Source: Actinomycetota bacterium
GTDB lineage: Bacteria; Actinomycetota; Actinomycetes; Acidothermales; Acidothermaceae
Direction of reading: 5' to 3'
Assembly (NCBI GenBank): GCA_003134755.1
Contig: PLCK01000241.1
Location: 2,299 to 8,697 of the forward strand
DNA length: 6,399 nt
Part shown: in pieces, positions 1 to 5,724 of the stretch
Layout of the letters: every line of letters begins with the position of its first letter
Position numbering within the stretch: the stretch's first letter is position 1
Translations under genes and position numbers: made by a program
The notes under the pieces: model-generated
Seen by the model: the letters and a program-made list of their open reading frames with translations, nothing else
Told to the model about the DNA's origin: nothing
Databases searched by the model: none

Positions 1-1
1 C

Positions 2-490
2 GTGTACCTCACGCTCGGTCTACCCGCCGCGGTCCTCGCGGCCGTGGCTGGCGCAGCGGCCCTGGCGTCGACAACGACGAGGATCGTCGGAGGGATCATC
101 GCGCTGACGTCGGCCGGGGTCAGCGCGGCCGCCGCGTTCTTGGACAGCCGCAACAATCAGCAGGGCTTTGCGGCGCTCGCTGCATCATGGTCGGCGCTTG
201 GCAGTGACGTCGATCGGCTGCTGACATTCGATGTGTCGCACCTGGAGGAGCTGCACCACCGAGCAGCGGTTCTGGGGCAGCCGCCGAGGCCCGGCGACAT
301 TGAGGCCGACGAGACCAACGAGCGACGGCGTCGCGCGCGAGCATCTCTTCGAGCTCTCGAGGAAGGCTTGCAGCGCGAGGTCGAGGAACTGCTCGATCGG
401 GAGAAAGAGCTGCTTGCTGGTAAGCAGCCAGCGGCGTCCGATCGCAAGCTGACCAAGGCTTCGGCCGCAGTCCAAGACAACGACTGGTAG
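2..490 (+). CDS. Two-helix membrane protein with charged helical tail, SLATT-like (5'-partial)
   Basis: A reading frame with no upstream stop before the window edge; the GTG at base 2 is only the first possible start, so the gene probably begins further left. Residues about 5-23 and 28-48 are two hydrophobic, Ala/Gly/Leu/Val-rich segments joined by a very short turn (STTTR). A helical stretch follows (FAALAASWSALGSDVDRLL), then an Arg/Glu-rich, probably coiled-coil segment at about 105-140, and a polar C-terminus. A tight transmembrane hairpin followed by a helix with a Trp-x-x-Leu pattern resembles the SLATT domain, a two-transmembrane, predicted pore-forming effector often paired with nucleotide-second-messenger or SLOG sensor genes. 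That role is family knowledge and is not shown here. Any partner gene would lie left of the window, because the right-hand neighbour is convergent. It could instead be an unrelated small membrane protein. Confidence 0.6.
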   Translation: MYLTLGLPAAVLAAVAGAAALASTTTRIVGGIIALTSAGVSAAAAFLDSRNNQQGFAALAASWSALGSDVDRLLTFDVSHLEELHHRAAVLGQPPRPGDIEADETNERRRRARASLRALEEGLQREVEELLDREKELLAGKQPAASDRKLTKASAAVQDNDW

Positions 491-515
491 AGGCGGGCGG
501 CCGCATTCGGCGGTC

Positions 516-1385
516 TTACGGGCCCAGATGCGCGAGTTCGTTCCGCCAGGAATGGGCCGGCTCGTATCCAAGGACCCGTCTTGCCTTGTCGATCGACAGC
601 AGGGTCTCGTGCGGTCCGACCGGCCGGCTAAGAGGGACACTCGGGAACACTTCAGCCAGCAGGTCCGCGTTCGACCGTGACATGACAGTGTCCGCGTTCG
701 CGATGATGAACACGTCCGCGCCGACTGCGTCGTGCTCCAAAGCGAGCCGCACTGCCTGCGCGCCGTCGCGGGCATCGATGTAGCCCCAAAGGTTCCATCG
801 GCGCAGCTGCGGGTCGGCGTCGTACGAAGGAAACTTCGCATAGTCCTCCGGGTACATGACGTTGCTGAACCGCAGCGCGGTCATCGACAGGTCCGGATGC
901 CATCGGCACAGTTGGCGGGCCAACTCCTCCTCGAGTGTCTTGACCAGCGAGTAGGTGCTGTTCGGCCGCGGCGGGCACTCCTCGTCGACGGGCACGTACG
1001 GTGGCGGCTCGTCGAACGGCAGACCGAGCACGGTCTCGCTCGACGCCCAGACGATCTTCCGCACGCCGGACCGTATCGCTGCGCTGTAGGCGTTGTAGGA
1101 CGCCGTGATGTTGTTGGCGAAGGTAGCCGCGTTGGGTACCAGACCAGGCGCCGGGATCGCTGCCAGGTGCACCAACGCGTCAACACCATCGTGCCGATCG
1201 TCGATCCCGCTCAGCGCCTCCACTGCTTGCCCGAAGTCGGTGAGCTCGACCACCGAGGACACGACATCGGCACCTGGACGTGCGACCCGGTCGAGTGCGA
1301 CGACGTCCCAGCCAGTCTCGACGAGATGGTCGACCACCGCCCTACCCAGCTTGCCGCTGCTGCCCGTGACCGCGACTCGTCCCAT
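516..1385 (-). CDS. NAD(P)-dependent epimerase/dehydratase (extended SDR)
   Basis: A 289-residue protein, a normal length for an extended short-chain dehydrogenase/reductase. The N-terminus is a Rossmann nucleotide-binding fold: VAVTGSSGKLG carries the GxxGxxG motif (G8, G11, G14), and Asp32 ends the second strand, where acidic residues usually favour NAD. LVHLAAIP (71-78) matches the family's strand-4 motif. Ser115/Ser116 together with Y145-x-x-x-K149 (YSLVK) form the expected catalytic Ser-Tyr-Lys set. LRFSNVMYP (171-179) fits the typical sugar-epimerase strand after the active site. The family oxidises and reduces sugar nucleotides or related alcohols in the cytoplasm; the substrate cannot be read from sequence. 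It is the second gene of an operon, 10 bp after the epoxide hydrolase stop. ATG at 1385 is chosen because a strong ribosome binding site precedes it and the Rossmann fold begins immediately. The product ends in TAA, 25 bp from the convergent membrane-protein gene. Confidence 0.93.
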   Translation of the reverse strand: MGRVAVTGSSGKLGRAVVDHLVETGWDVVALDRVARPGADVVSSVVELTDFGQAVEALSGIDDRHDGVDALVHLAAIPAPGLVPNAATFANNITASYNAYSAAIRSGVRKIVWASSETVLGLPFDEPPPYVPVDEECPPRPNSTYSLVKTLEEELARQLCRWHPDLSMTALRFSNVMYPEDYAKFPSYDADPQLRRWNLWGYIDARDGAQAVRLALEHDAVGADVFIIANADTVMSRSNADLLAEVFPSVPLSRPVGPHETLLSIDKARRVLGYEPAHSWRNELAHLGP

Positions 1386-1392
1386 TGGCCCG

Positions 1393-1400
1393 CTCCTACC
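1393..1400 (-). promoter_or_regulatory. Ribosome binding site overlapping the upstream stop codon
   Basis: On the minus strand the sequence reads GGTAGGAG, followed by a 7-nt spacer and the ATG of the epimerase gene. The TAG inside it is the stop codon of the epoxide hydrolase gene. Ribosomes ending the first gene therefore finish on the ribosome binding site of the second, which suggests translational coupling and supports both the operon and the chosen start. Confidence 0.75.
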
Positions 1401-2625
1401 GTCGTCCGCGGAATGTTCGTCGTAGGTCTGCTACCCACTCGTCGGGGATCTCCCACGGGATGAAGTGCCCGCCGTGGTCGTGGGCCGTGACGTTGACGTG
1501 GTTGTACCAGGGAGCTCGGTCGCTCTCGAGGAAGCTCGCCACTCGCTCCTCGTTGGTCGTCACGCCGAGCGGATTCTCGTAGCCGACGAACGTGATGCCG
1601 GTCGGCGCCTCGACCACCGGCCAGCGATCATGGGACGGCGTCCATGGATAGCGGTTGTTGTTGGCGTAGGTGCGGATCGACGTGTCGATGGCGTTGCCGG
1701 CCCAATAAATCGTCGCGTGGGTGAGCAGGTCGTCCTTGCTGAACACACTCTCGACGTCCCCGCCGTTGTCGGACCAGCTCGTCCAGCGCTGCAGAATCCA
1801 GGCCAGCATGCCGACGGGCGAGTCGGACAGCCCGTAGCCGAGCGACGACGGGTCGAGGACGTGCGCTGCCAGATGAACGGCGAAGCGCTTCTCCAAAGCC
1901 ACGATGCGGTCGTGGATCGCAGGTGGCAGGTTCTCCGGAATCGGCCGGCCGCCGCTGAGGTCCCAGGCACGGTCGCCATTGAAGAACGTGAGCTTCAGCG
2001 CTGACCCGATGTGGATCGCGTAGAGATCGTCGGCGTACTTGTGCCCGAGCTGCCCCGTGATGAGTGCGCCGACGTCGCAGCCCGCGGCGGCGTACTTCTG
2101 GTACCCGAGGACGCCGGTCATGAGCTCATGCCAGACATCAGCGATCTTCCAGAAGTTCATGTCTGGCTGATTCGTGAGCGGCGTCGAGAATCCGAAGCCG
2201 GGTAGCGACGGCACGAGGACGTCGAACGCGTCCGCCGGGTCGCCTCCGAACGCGGCGGGGTCAGCAAGCGGATCGATGACCCTCGACCAATGCCAGAACG
2301 TCCACGGCCAGCCGTGGCTCAGGATCAGCGGCACCGGATTCGGGCCCACGCCCGGCTTGCGCATGAAGTGGACAGGCACGCCGCCGACGTCGACGCTATA
2401 GTGCTCGTAGGCGTTGATCGCGTGCTCGGCGGCCCGCCAGTCGTAACCGTCGGCCCAGTACGCCGCGAGTTCTTGTAGGTACGAGCGGCGCACGCCGTAG
2501 TAGCCGTCATCGTTGCCGGCATCGAGCGGCCACTTGGTCGTGGTCAGCCTGCGGCGCAGATCGTCCAGCACATCATCAGACACGTGAAGCGGCGTCGGCT
2601 CGAGCGGGAACGATCGCGATGACAT
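1396..2625 (-). CDS. Epoxide hydrolase (alpha/beta hydrolase with EHN domain)
   Basis: A 409-residue protein. Residues about 5-115 form the epoxide-hydrolase N-terminal (EHN) region, with typical features such as LRRRLTTTKWP and W63RAAEHAINAYEHY. The alpha/beta-hydrolase core follows: oxyanion-type HGWP (104-107), PSLPGFGFS (139-147), and the nucleophile elbow GCDVG with Asp184 as predicted nucleophile. The lid region has IYWAGNAIDTSIRTY, with lid tyrosine candidate Y307. The C-terminal GGHFIPWE contains the catalytic histidine, H387. Glu350 is a candidate acid member of the triad. The family opens epoxides to diols through a covalent enzyme ester in the cytoplasm; the substrate is unknown. 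The nucleophile elbow differs from the usual GGDWG, and the oxyanion motif is HGWPW rather than HGWPG. The frame stays open up to base 2934, but that extension runs opposite the fluoride-channel gene. ATG at 2625 has AAGGA 7 nt upstream and begins just before the EHN domain. Confidence 0.93.
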   Translation of the reverse strand: MSSRSFPLEPTPLHVSDDVLDDLRRRLTTTKWPLDAGNDDGYYGVRRSYLQELAAYWADGYDWRAAEHAINAYEHYSVDVGGVPVHFMRKPGVGPNPVPLILSHGWPWTFWHWSRVIDPLADPAAFGGDPADAFDVLVPSLPGFGFSTPLTNQPDMNFWKIADVWHELMTGVLGYQKYAAAGCDVGALITGQLGHKYADDLYAIHIGSALKLTFFNGDRAWDLSGGRPIPENLPPAIHDRIVALEKRFAVHLAAHVLDPSSLGYGLSDSPVGMLAWILQRWTSWSDNGGDVESVFSKDDLLTHATIYWAGNAIDTSIRTYANNNRYPWTPSHDRWPVVEAPTGITFVGYENPLGVTTNEERVASFLESDRAPWYNHVNVTAHDHGGHFIPWEIPDEWVADLRRTFRGRR

Positions 2626-2667
2626 GGAACTGTCCTTCCACCAGGCCGCCTCCAACCGTGCGTTTCG

Positions 2668-2673
2668 ATTATC
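2668..2673 (-). promoter_or_regulatory. Candidate -10 box for the epoxide hydrolase operon
   Basis: The minus strand reads GATAAT about 43 nt upstream of the hydrolase ATG, four or five matches to TATAAT depending on alignment. It would give a 5' leader of roughly 35 nt, compatible with the ribosome binding site present there. I see no convincing -35 box; that region falls in the inverted repeat at 2681-2711. This is a weak, inferred call. Confidence 0.3.
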
Positions 2674-2680
2674 CCGACCA

Positions 2681-2711
2681 TCTACGCTCGACTGAGTCGG
2701 TGTCGAGTAGA
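2681..2711. promoter_or_regulatory. Inverted repeat between divergent operons, candidate operator
   Basis: In the 118-bp gap between the hydrolase and fluoride-channel operons, TCTACGCTCGAC (2681-2692) faces GTCGAGTAGA (2702-2711). The arms match as TCTA-CTCGAC apart from two extra bases in the left arm. Nested in it is a smaller perfect repeat, CGACT-G-AGTCG (2689-2699). Its position would let a bound regulator influence both operons, and it lies where the -35 box of the minus-strand promoter would fall. The symmetry is visible in the sequence; the operator role is inference. No regulator gene is present in the window. Confidence 0.35.
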
Positions 2712-2743
2712 CCGCGTGCCTGTGTACCGCAGAGGATGACCCG

Positions 2744-3259
2744 GTGAGCCTGCCCATCGACCCCGATCTCGACGGGCCTGACACGTCCGCGCACGTTGGC
2801 TCCTCGCCCTTCGGGCAGTCACGTCGCTCCCAGTGGCCGCGGCCGCGTTGGGATGTCCTGCTGGTGGTATTCGCGGGAGGCTGCCTCGGCGGCTGGGCAC
2901 GGTACGGCATCACCTCGACGTGGCCCGCCCGCACTGGCCGGTTCCCCTGGCCGACCTTCGATGTAAATGTCGCGGGTGCGTTCGTCCTGGCCGTCGTGGT
3001 CGTCGTCGCCGCAGAAGTGGTCTCGTCCCGCTACCTGCGCCCCTTGCTCGGCACCGGATTCTGCGGCGCGTTCACGACGTTTTCCGCGATCGTGGTAACG
3101 ACAGACCAGTTGTTCGCCCATCACCACCAACGCATTGCCGTCACCTACCTGGTCGCCAGCACCGTCGCGGGTCTTGCCGCCGCGTCAATCGGTCTCGCCC
3201 TTGCCCGAGTAGCCACCGCCAGTCGTCGCCGCACCCGCCGAGAGAGGAGCCCATCGTGA
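2744..3259 (+). CDS. crcB1: Fluoride channel FluC/CrcB, subunit 1
   Basis: A 171-residue member of the Fluc (CrcB) family of fluoride-specific channels, which let fluoride leave the cytoplasm. Four membrane segments lie at about 38-58, 71-93, 100-121 and 131-155. Family motifs are GGCLGGWARY (45-54), TFDVNVAGAF with the conserved N75, and GFCGAFTTFSAI (105-116) around the break in helix 3, where the family binds its central sodium ion. The first pore phenylalanine is F113; the second position is I116 instead of Phe. A polar N-terminal tail of about 34 residues and an Arg-rich C-terminal tail extend beyond the usual 120-130 residues. GTG at 2744 is chosen because GAGGA lies 7 nt upstream. The stop overlaps the next start in GTGA. 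Together with crcB2 it probably forms a dual-topology heterodimer, as in other Gram-positive bacteria with paired genes. Confidence 0.95.
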   Translation: MSLPIDPDLDGPDTSAHVGSSPFGQSRRSQWPRPRWDVLLVVFAGGCLGGWARYGITSTWPARTGRFPWPTFDVNVAGAFVLAVVVVVAAEVVSSRYLRPLLGTGFCGAFTTFSAIVVTTDQLFAHHHQRIAVTYLVASTVAGLAAASIGLALARVATASRRRTRRERSPS

Positions 3260-3612
3260 AACTGCATGGACCAGCCAAGAGGCTCACGATTTTCGTCGGC
3301 GAGTCCGACCACTACCGACACCACTCGCTCGCGAGCGAAATCATCGACCGAGCCCGCCGCGCCGGGCTGGCCGGGTGTTCAGTCTTCCGCGGGACCGGCG
3401 GCTTCGGCGCCACCGGGCATTTGCACACCGCCCACCTGCTGAGCCTCTCGGAGGATTTGCCGGTGGCAATCGTCATCGTCGACGCTCCCGAACGCATCGA
3501 GGAGTTCCTGCCTCAACTCGACGAGCTCGTCACTGGCGGCCTTGTCATTCTCGACGACGTCGACGTGATCCGCTACGTCGGCAACCCCGACCGCACAAGT
3601 AGGCCGTCCTGA
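3256..3612 (+). CDS. DUF190 family protein (PII-like fold)
   Basis: A 118-residue soluble protein with the DUF190 pattern: RLTIFVGESD near the N-terminus, the helix SLASEIIDRARRAGLAGC, then SVFRGTGGFGATGHLHTAHLL split over residues 42-62, followed by LSEDLPVAIVIVD (64-76) and IEEFLPQLDELVTGGLVILDDV. DUF190 proteins have a ferredoxin-like fold related to GlnB/PII signalling proteins, as in Thermotoga TM0021. Their biochemical role is not settled. The gene is sandwiched between the two FluC subunits, overlapping the first by 4 nt (GTGA) and the second by 1 nt (TGATG), so all three are probably translated together. This suggests that it regulates or assists the fluoride channel, but that is inference. 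GTG at 3256 is chosen because AGAGGAG lies 6 nt upstream and the conserved domain starts at once; the longer open frame upstream is only a shadow of crcB1. Confidence 0.92.
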   Translation: MKLHGPAKRLTIFVGESDHYRHHSLASEIIDRARRAGLAGCSVFRGTGGFGATGHLHTAHLLSLSEDLPVAIVIVDAPERIEEFLPQLDELVTGGLVILDDVDVIRYVGNPDRTSRPS

Positions 3613-3977
3613 TGCTCAGTCTGGCCATCGCGCTCGCTGCCGGACTCGGCGCGGTGGCGCGTTACGTCGTCGACCAGCTCGTGCAGTACCGCACCCGCGG
3701 CGACTTCCCGTACGGCACCATCATCATCAACGTCACCGGCAGTCTCGTCCTCGGTGTGGCAACCGGCCTTGCGCTGCACCACGGGCTAGCCAGCACACCC
3801 ACGCTCGTCATAGGAAGTGGATTCGCGGGCGGTTACACCACGTTGTCGACGTGGGCCTGGGAGACGCTCGCCCTGGCCGAAACCGGCGACGTCTGGGAGG
3901 CGTCGTTCAACGTCGTCGGCAGCTTCGCCGCCGGACTCGCCGCCGCGGCAGCCGGCCTGGGGCTGGCATTGCTGTAA
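3612..3977 (+). CDS. crcB2: Fluoride channel FluC/CrcB, subunit 2
   Basis: A 121-residue second Fluc subunit, of standard family length. Four membrane segments lie at about 3-22, 33-55, 63-86 and 97-120. Motifs are GLGAVARY (11-18), YGTIIINVTGS with conserved N40, and GFAGGYTTLSTW (70-81). In this paralogue the usual TTFSTF pore motif reads TTLSTW: Leu78 and Trp81 replace both pore phenylalanines. From memory, mycobacterial second subunits also have Trp at the last position but keep the first Phe. It should pair with subunit 1 in opposite membrane orientation. The ATG shares its A with the TGA of the DUF190 gene, and only a weak purine-rich stretch (AGTAGG) precedes it, so translation probably depends on coupling to the upstream gene. 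A hairpin-forming gap follows the stop. Confidence 0.94.
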   Translation: MLSLAIALAAGLGAVARYVVDQLVQYRTRGDFPYGTIIINVTGSLVLGVATGLALHHGLASTPTLVIGSGFAGGYTTLSTWAWETLALAETGDVWEASFNVVGSFAAGLAAAAAGLGLALL

Positions 3978-4010
3978 CTCGGGCCCGATCGACCTGCACC
4001 GGCCCCCGAG
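3978..4010. terminator. Hairpin in the convergent gap, possible two-way terminator
   Basis: CTCGGG (3978-3983) pairs perfectly with CCCGAG (4005-4010). Two further C-G pairs (3984-3985 with 4001-4002) are possible if two bases on the right arm bulge out, leaving a loop of about 15 nt. The hairpin begins right after the crcB2 stop and ends 2 bp before the pmt stop, so it could end transcription from both sides. There is no T-tract on either side, so it is not a classic intrinsic terminator. High-GC actinomycetes often have such T-poor hairpins. Confidence 0.45.
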
Positions 4011-4012
4011 CG

Positions 4013-5629
4013 TTACGAACCCTTGTCCTCGATCCAGCTCTGGAACCAGCCCATGCGCTGTTGCCAGCCGTCGACGAACGGGATCGTGCGCGCACTCATG
4101 ACCGGGAGCCAATAGAAGAACGCAACGACCACGATGAGCAGGTAAGCGCCGCCGATCATCGTTCCCACCATGCGTCTATTGGGGGATGCATCAGCCGGGC
4201 CGAGGAGATACCCGATCGTGACGGCGAGCGCGATGCAGATGAACGGCAGCAAGGGCAGCGCGTAGAAGAAGAACATCGTGCGCTTGAACTGGAACAACCA
4301 CGGCACGTAGAGGATCAGGAACGGCACGAGGACGGCGCCGCCGCGCCAGTCGCGCTTGAACACGAGGTAGAGCATGAAGCACATGACCGGAATGGACACC
4401 CACCAGATCGCAGGGGTGCCGAGGTCGTAGATCATGCGTGCGCAGCCGAGGTCGTAGGTCTTGCACCCGAGCGCGGGCGGGTGCGGATAGCCCGCGTAGT
4501 AGAGCACCGGGCGGGCGTCGAACAACCAGCCCCAGGCGTTCTCGCGGTAGGTGTGGTACGAGCTTAGGTGAACGTGGAAGTTGTACGCCTCCCAGTGGTA
4601 GTGCCACAGGCTGCGTAGCGATGCCGGAATGAACCCCCAGTCGGTGTGCCGTCCGACCGCCCAGTTCCTGTCGTAGGCGTATTTCGGCCCGTTCACGAAC
4701 CAGCCGGTCCACGACATCAGGTAGACCACGATCGGCACGAGGAGCATCCAGCCGACGATCGGCGCGACGTCGCGCAACAGTGTCGAGACGAAGGGCTTGC
4801 GGACGCCGATAGCGCGCTTCGCCCCCATCGTCCAGAAACCGGCAAGCAGCGCGAAGGCCGGGATCAGATACAGCCCGTCCCACTTCGTCGCGCAGGCCGC
4901 CCCCACGCTGACACCGCACGCCAGCAACCACCAGCGCATGCCGATGCGCGGGCCGTTCGCGCCGTAGGTTCTCGACTCCGCCCGGTCGGCGAGCCGGGCT
5001 CGCACCTGGTCGCGGTCGAGAATCAAGCAGGCGAACGCAACCACCGCCCAGAACATCAAGAAGATGTCGAGCATCGACGTCCGGCTCTGCACGAACTCGA
5101 GCCCGTCGAGGCACATCAGCAGTCCGGCCACACAGCCGAGCAGGGTCGACCGCGTCATGCGCCGGGCCGTGCGCGCGACGATGAGCACCGCGAGCGTTCC
5201 GACGACCGCGGACATGAACCGCCAGCCGAACGTATTGGTGAAGTTCGGGTCGCGCACGATCCATTCGCCGAGCGCGATCATCCACTTGCCCAGCGGCGGG
5301 TGCACGATGAAGCCGGGACCGTTGTCGTTCGCGTTCAACTCGACGCCGTGGTGGTAGAGGCTGTAGGCGTCGTGGGTGTAGTAGACCTCGTCGAAGACGC
5401 ACGCCCCGACCTTGCCGCCGGGCTTGCAGATGTAGTCGCGGGTCGGGCCGCTGCCACCGGGGATCGACAGCCTGTTGAAGCGCAGATAGCCGGCGAACAG
5501 CATGATGGCGATCGGCCCGAGCCAGCCCCACAGCCGGTTGCCGGGAAACGGCGGCACCAGCCGGTCACGCAGCGCGGCCGCCGACGGCTTGGCCGGCGTC
5601 GGCGGGACGTCGGTGTAGGTCACGGCCAC
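4013..5629 (-). CDS. pmt: Protein O-mannosyltransferase, GT39 family
   Basis: A 538-residue polytopic membrane enzyme of the dolichyl-phosphate-mannose-protein mannosyltransferase family, comparable to M. tuberculosis Rv1002c. It moves mannose from polyprenyl-phosphate-mannose onto Ser/Thr of secreted proteins on the outer face of the membrane. After a Pro-rich tail, helix 1 (37-50) leads to the first external loop with the catalytic acidic pair D80-E81 (FDEVYY) and HPPLGKW (110-116). Other family blocks are VQSRTSMLD (180-188), CATKWDGLY (246-254), LRSLWHYHWEAYNFH (338-352), GTPAIWWVSIPV (404-415) and FKRTMFFFYALP (448-459). Roughly ten membrane helices are visible. Cys389 and Cys396 form a pair in a late external loop; a second pair, Cys68 and Cys77, sits in an insertion just before D80. 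GTG at 5629 has no ribosome binding site but has a -10 box at the right distance for a leaderless message. A different start a few codons away is possible. Confidence 0.95.
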   Translation of the reverse strand: MAVTYTDVPPTPAKPSAAALRDRLVPPFPGNRLWGWLGPIAIMLFAGYLRFNRLSIPGGSGPTRDYICKPGGKVGACVFDEVYYTHDAYSLYHHGVELNANDNGPGFIVHPPLGKWMIALGEWIVRDPNFTNTFGWRFMSAVVGTLAVLIVARTARRMTRSTLLGCVAGLLMCLDGLEFVQSRTSMLDIFLMFWAVVAFACLILDRDQVRARLADRAESRTYGANGPRIGMRWWLLACGVSVGAACATKWDGLYLIPAFALLAGFWTMGAKRAIGVRKPFVSTLLRDVAPIVGWMLLVPIVVYLMSWTGWFVNGPKYAYDRNWAVGRHTDWGFIPASLRSLWHYHWEAYNFHVHLSSYHTYRENAWGWLFDARPVLYYAGYPHPPALGCKTYDLGCARMIYDLGTPAIWWVSIPVMCFMLYLVFKRDWRGGAVLVPFLILYVPWLFQFKRTMFFFYALPLLPFICIALAVTIGYLLGPADASPNRRMVGTMIGGAYLLIVVVAFFYWLPVMSARTIPFVDGWQQRMGWFQSWIEDKGS

Positions 5630-5635
5630 GACGTC

Positions 5636-5663
5636 ATCGTAGGGGGCACGCCGCGGCGGTCAG
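5636..5663 (-). promoter_or_regulatory. Leaderless promoter of pmt
   Basis: On the minus strand, TACGAT (5641-5636) lies with exactly six bases between it and the GTG start codon of pmt. It would therefore occupy -12 to -7 if transcription starts on the G of GTG. It fits the TANNNT form common in actinomycetes. CTGACC (5663-5658) matches TTGACA at four of six positions with a 16-nt spacer. No ribosome binding site exists upstream of the GTG, which agrees with a leaderless message. This is inferred from spacing only. Confidence 0.5.
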
Positions 5664-5724
5664 ACGAGCCTGTTCGTGAAGAACGGCGGCGCCATCTGAT
5701 TCAGGTATGCCATCGCGGTCAGCG

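Noticed and set aside
500..511. GCCG-CATT-CGGC stem-loop between the first gene and the epimerase gene
   Set aside because: Only four base pairs and no T-tract; such mini-hairpins are frequent by chance in GC-rich DNA, so I do not call a terminator.
732..1463. Plus-strand open frame of 243 codons opposite the epimerase gene
   Set aside because: The minus strand here has an unmistakable Rossmann-fold dehydrogenase; the plus frame gives Arg/Val-rich sequence with no recognisable motif.
2721..2743. ACCGCAGAGGATGACCCG as the end of a fluoride riboswitch
   Set aside because: It only superficially resembles the GCUGAUGGC end of the motif, and no upstream GGCGAUG partner or pseudoknot strand is present. 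The GAGGA is better explained as the crcB1 ribosome binding site.
2626..2934. N-terminal extension of the epoxide hydrolase frame to base 2934
   Set aside because: It runs opposite crcB1, has low-complexity composition, and the ATG at 2625 has a good ribosome binding site and sits just before the conserved domain.
5696..5704. CTGA-T-TCAG palindrome between pmt and mazE
   Set aside because: Too short to be meaningful alone and not aligned with either predicted promoter.
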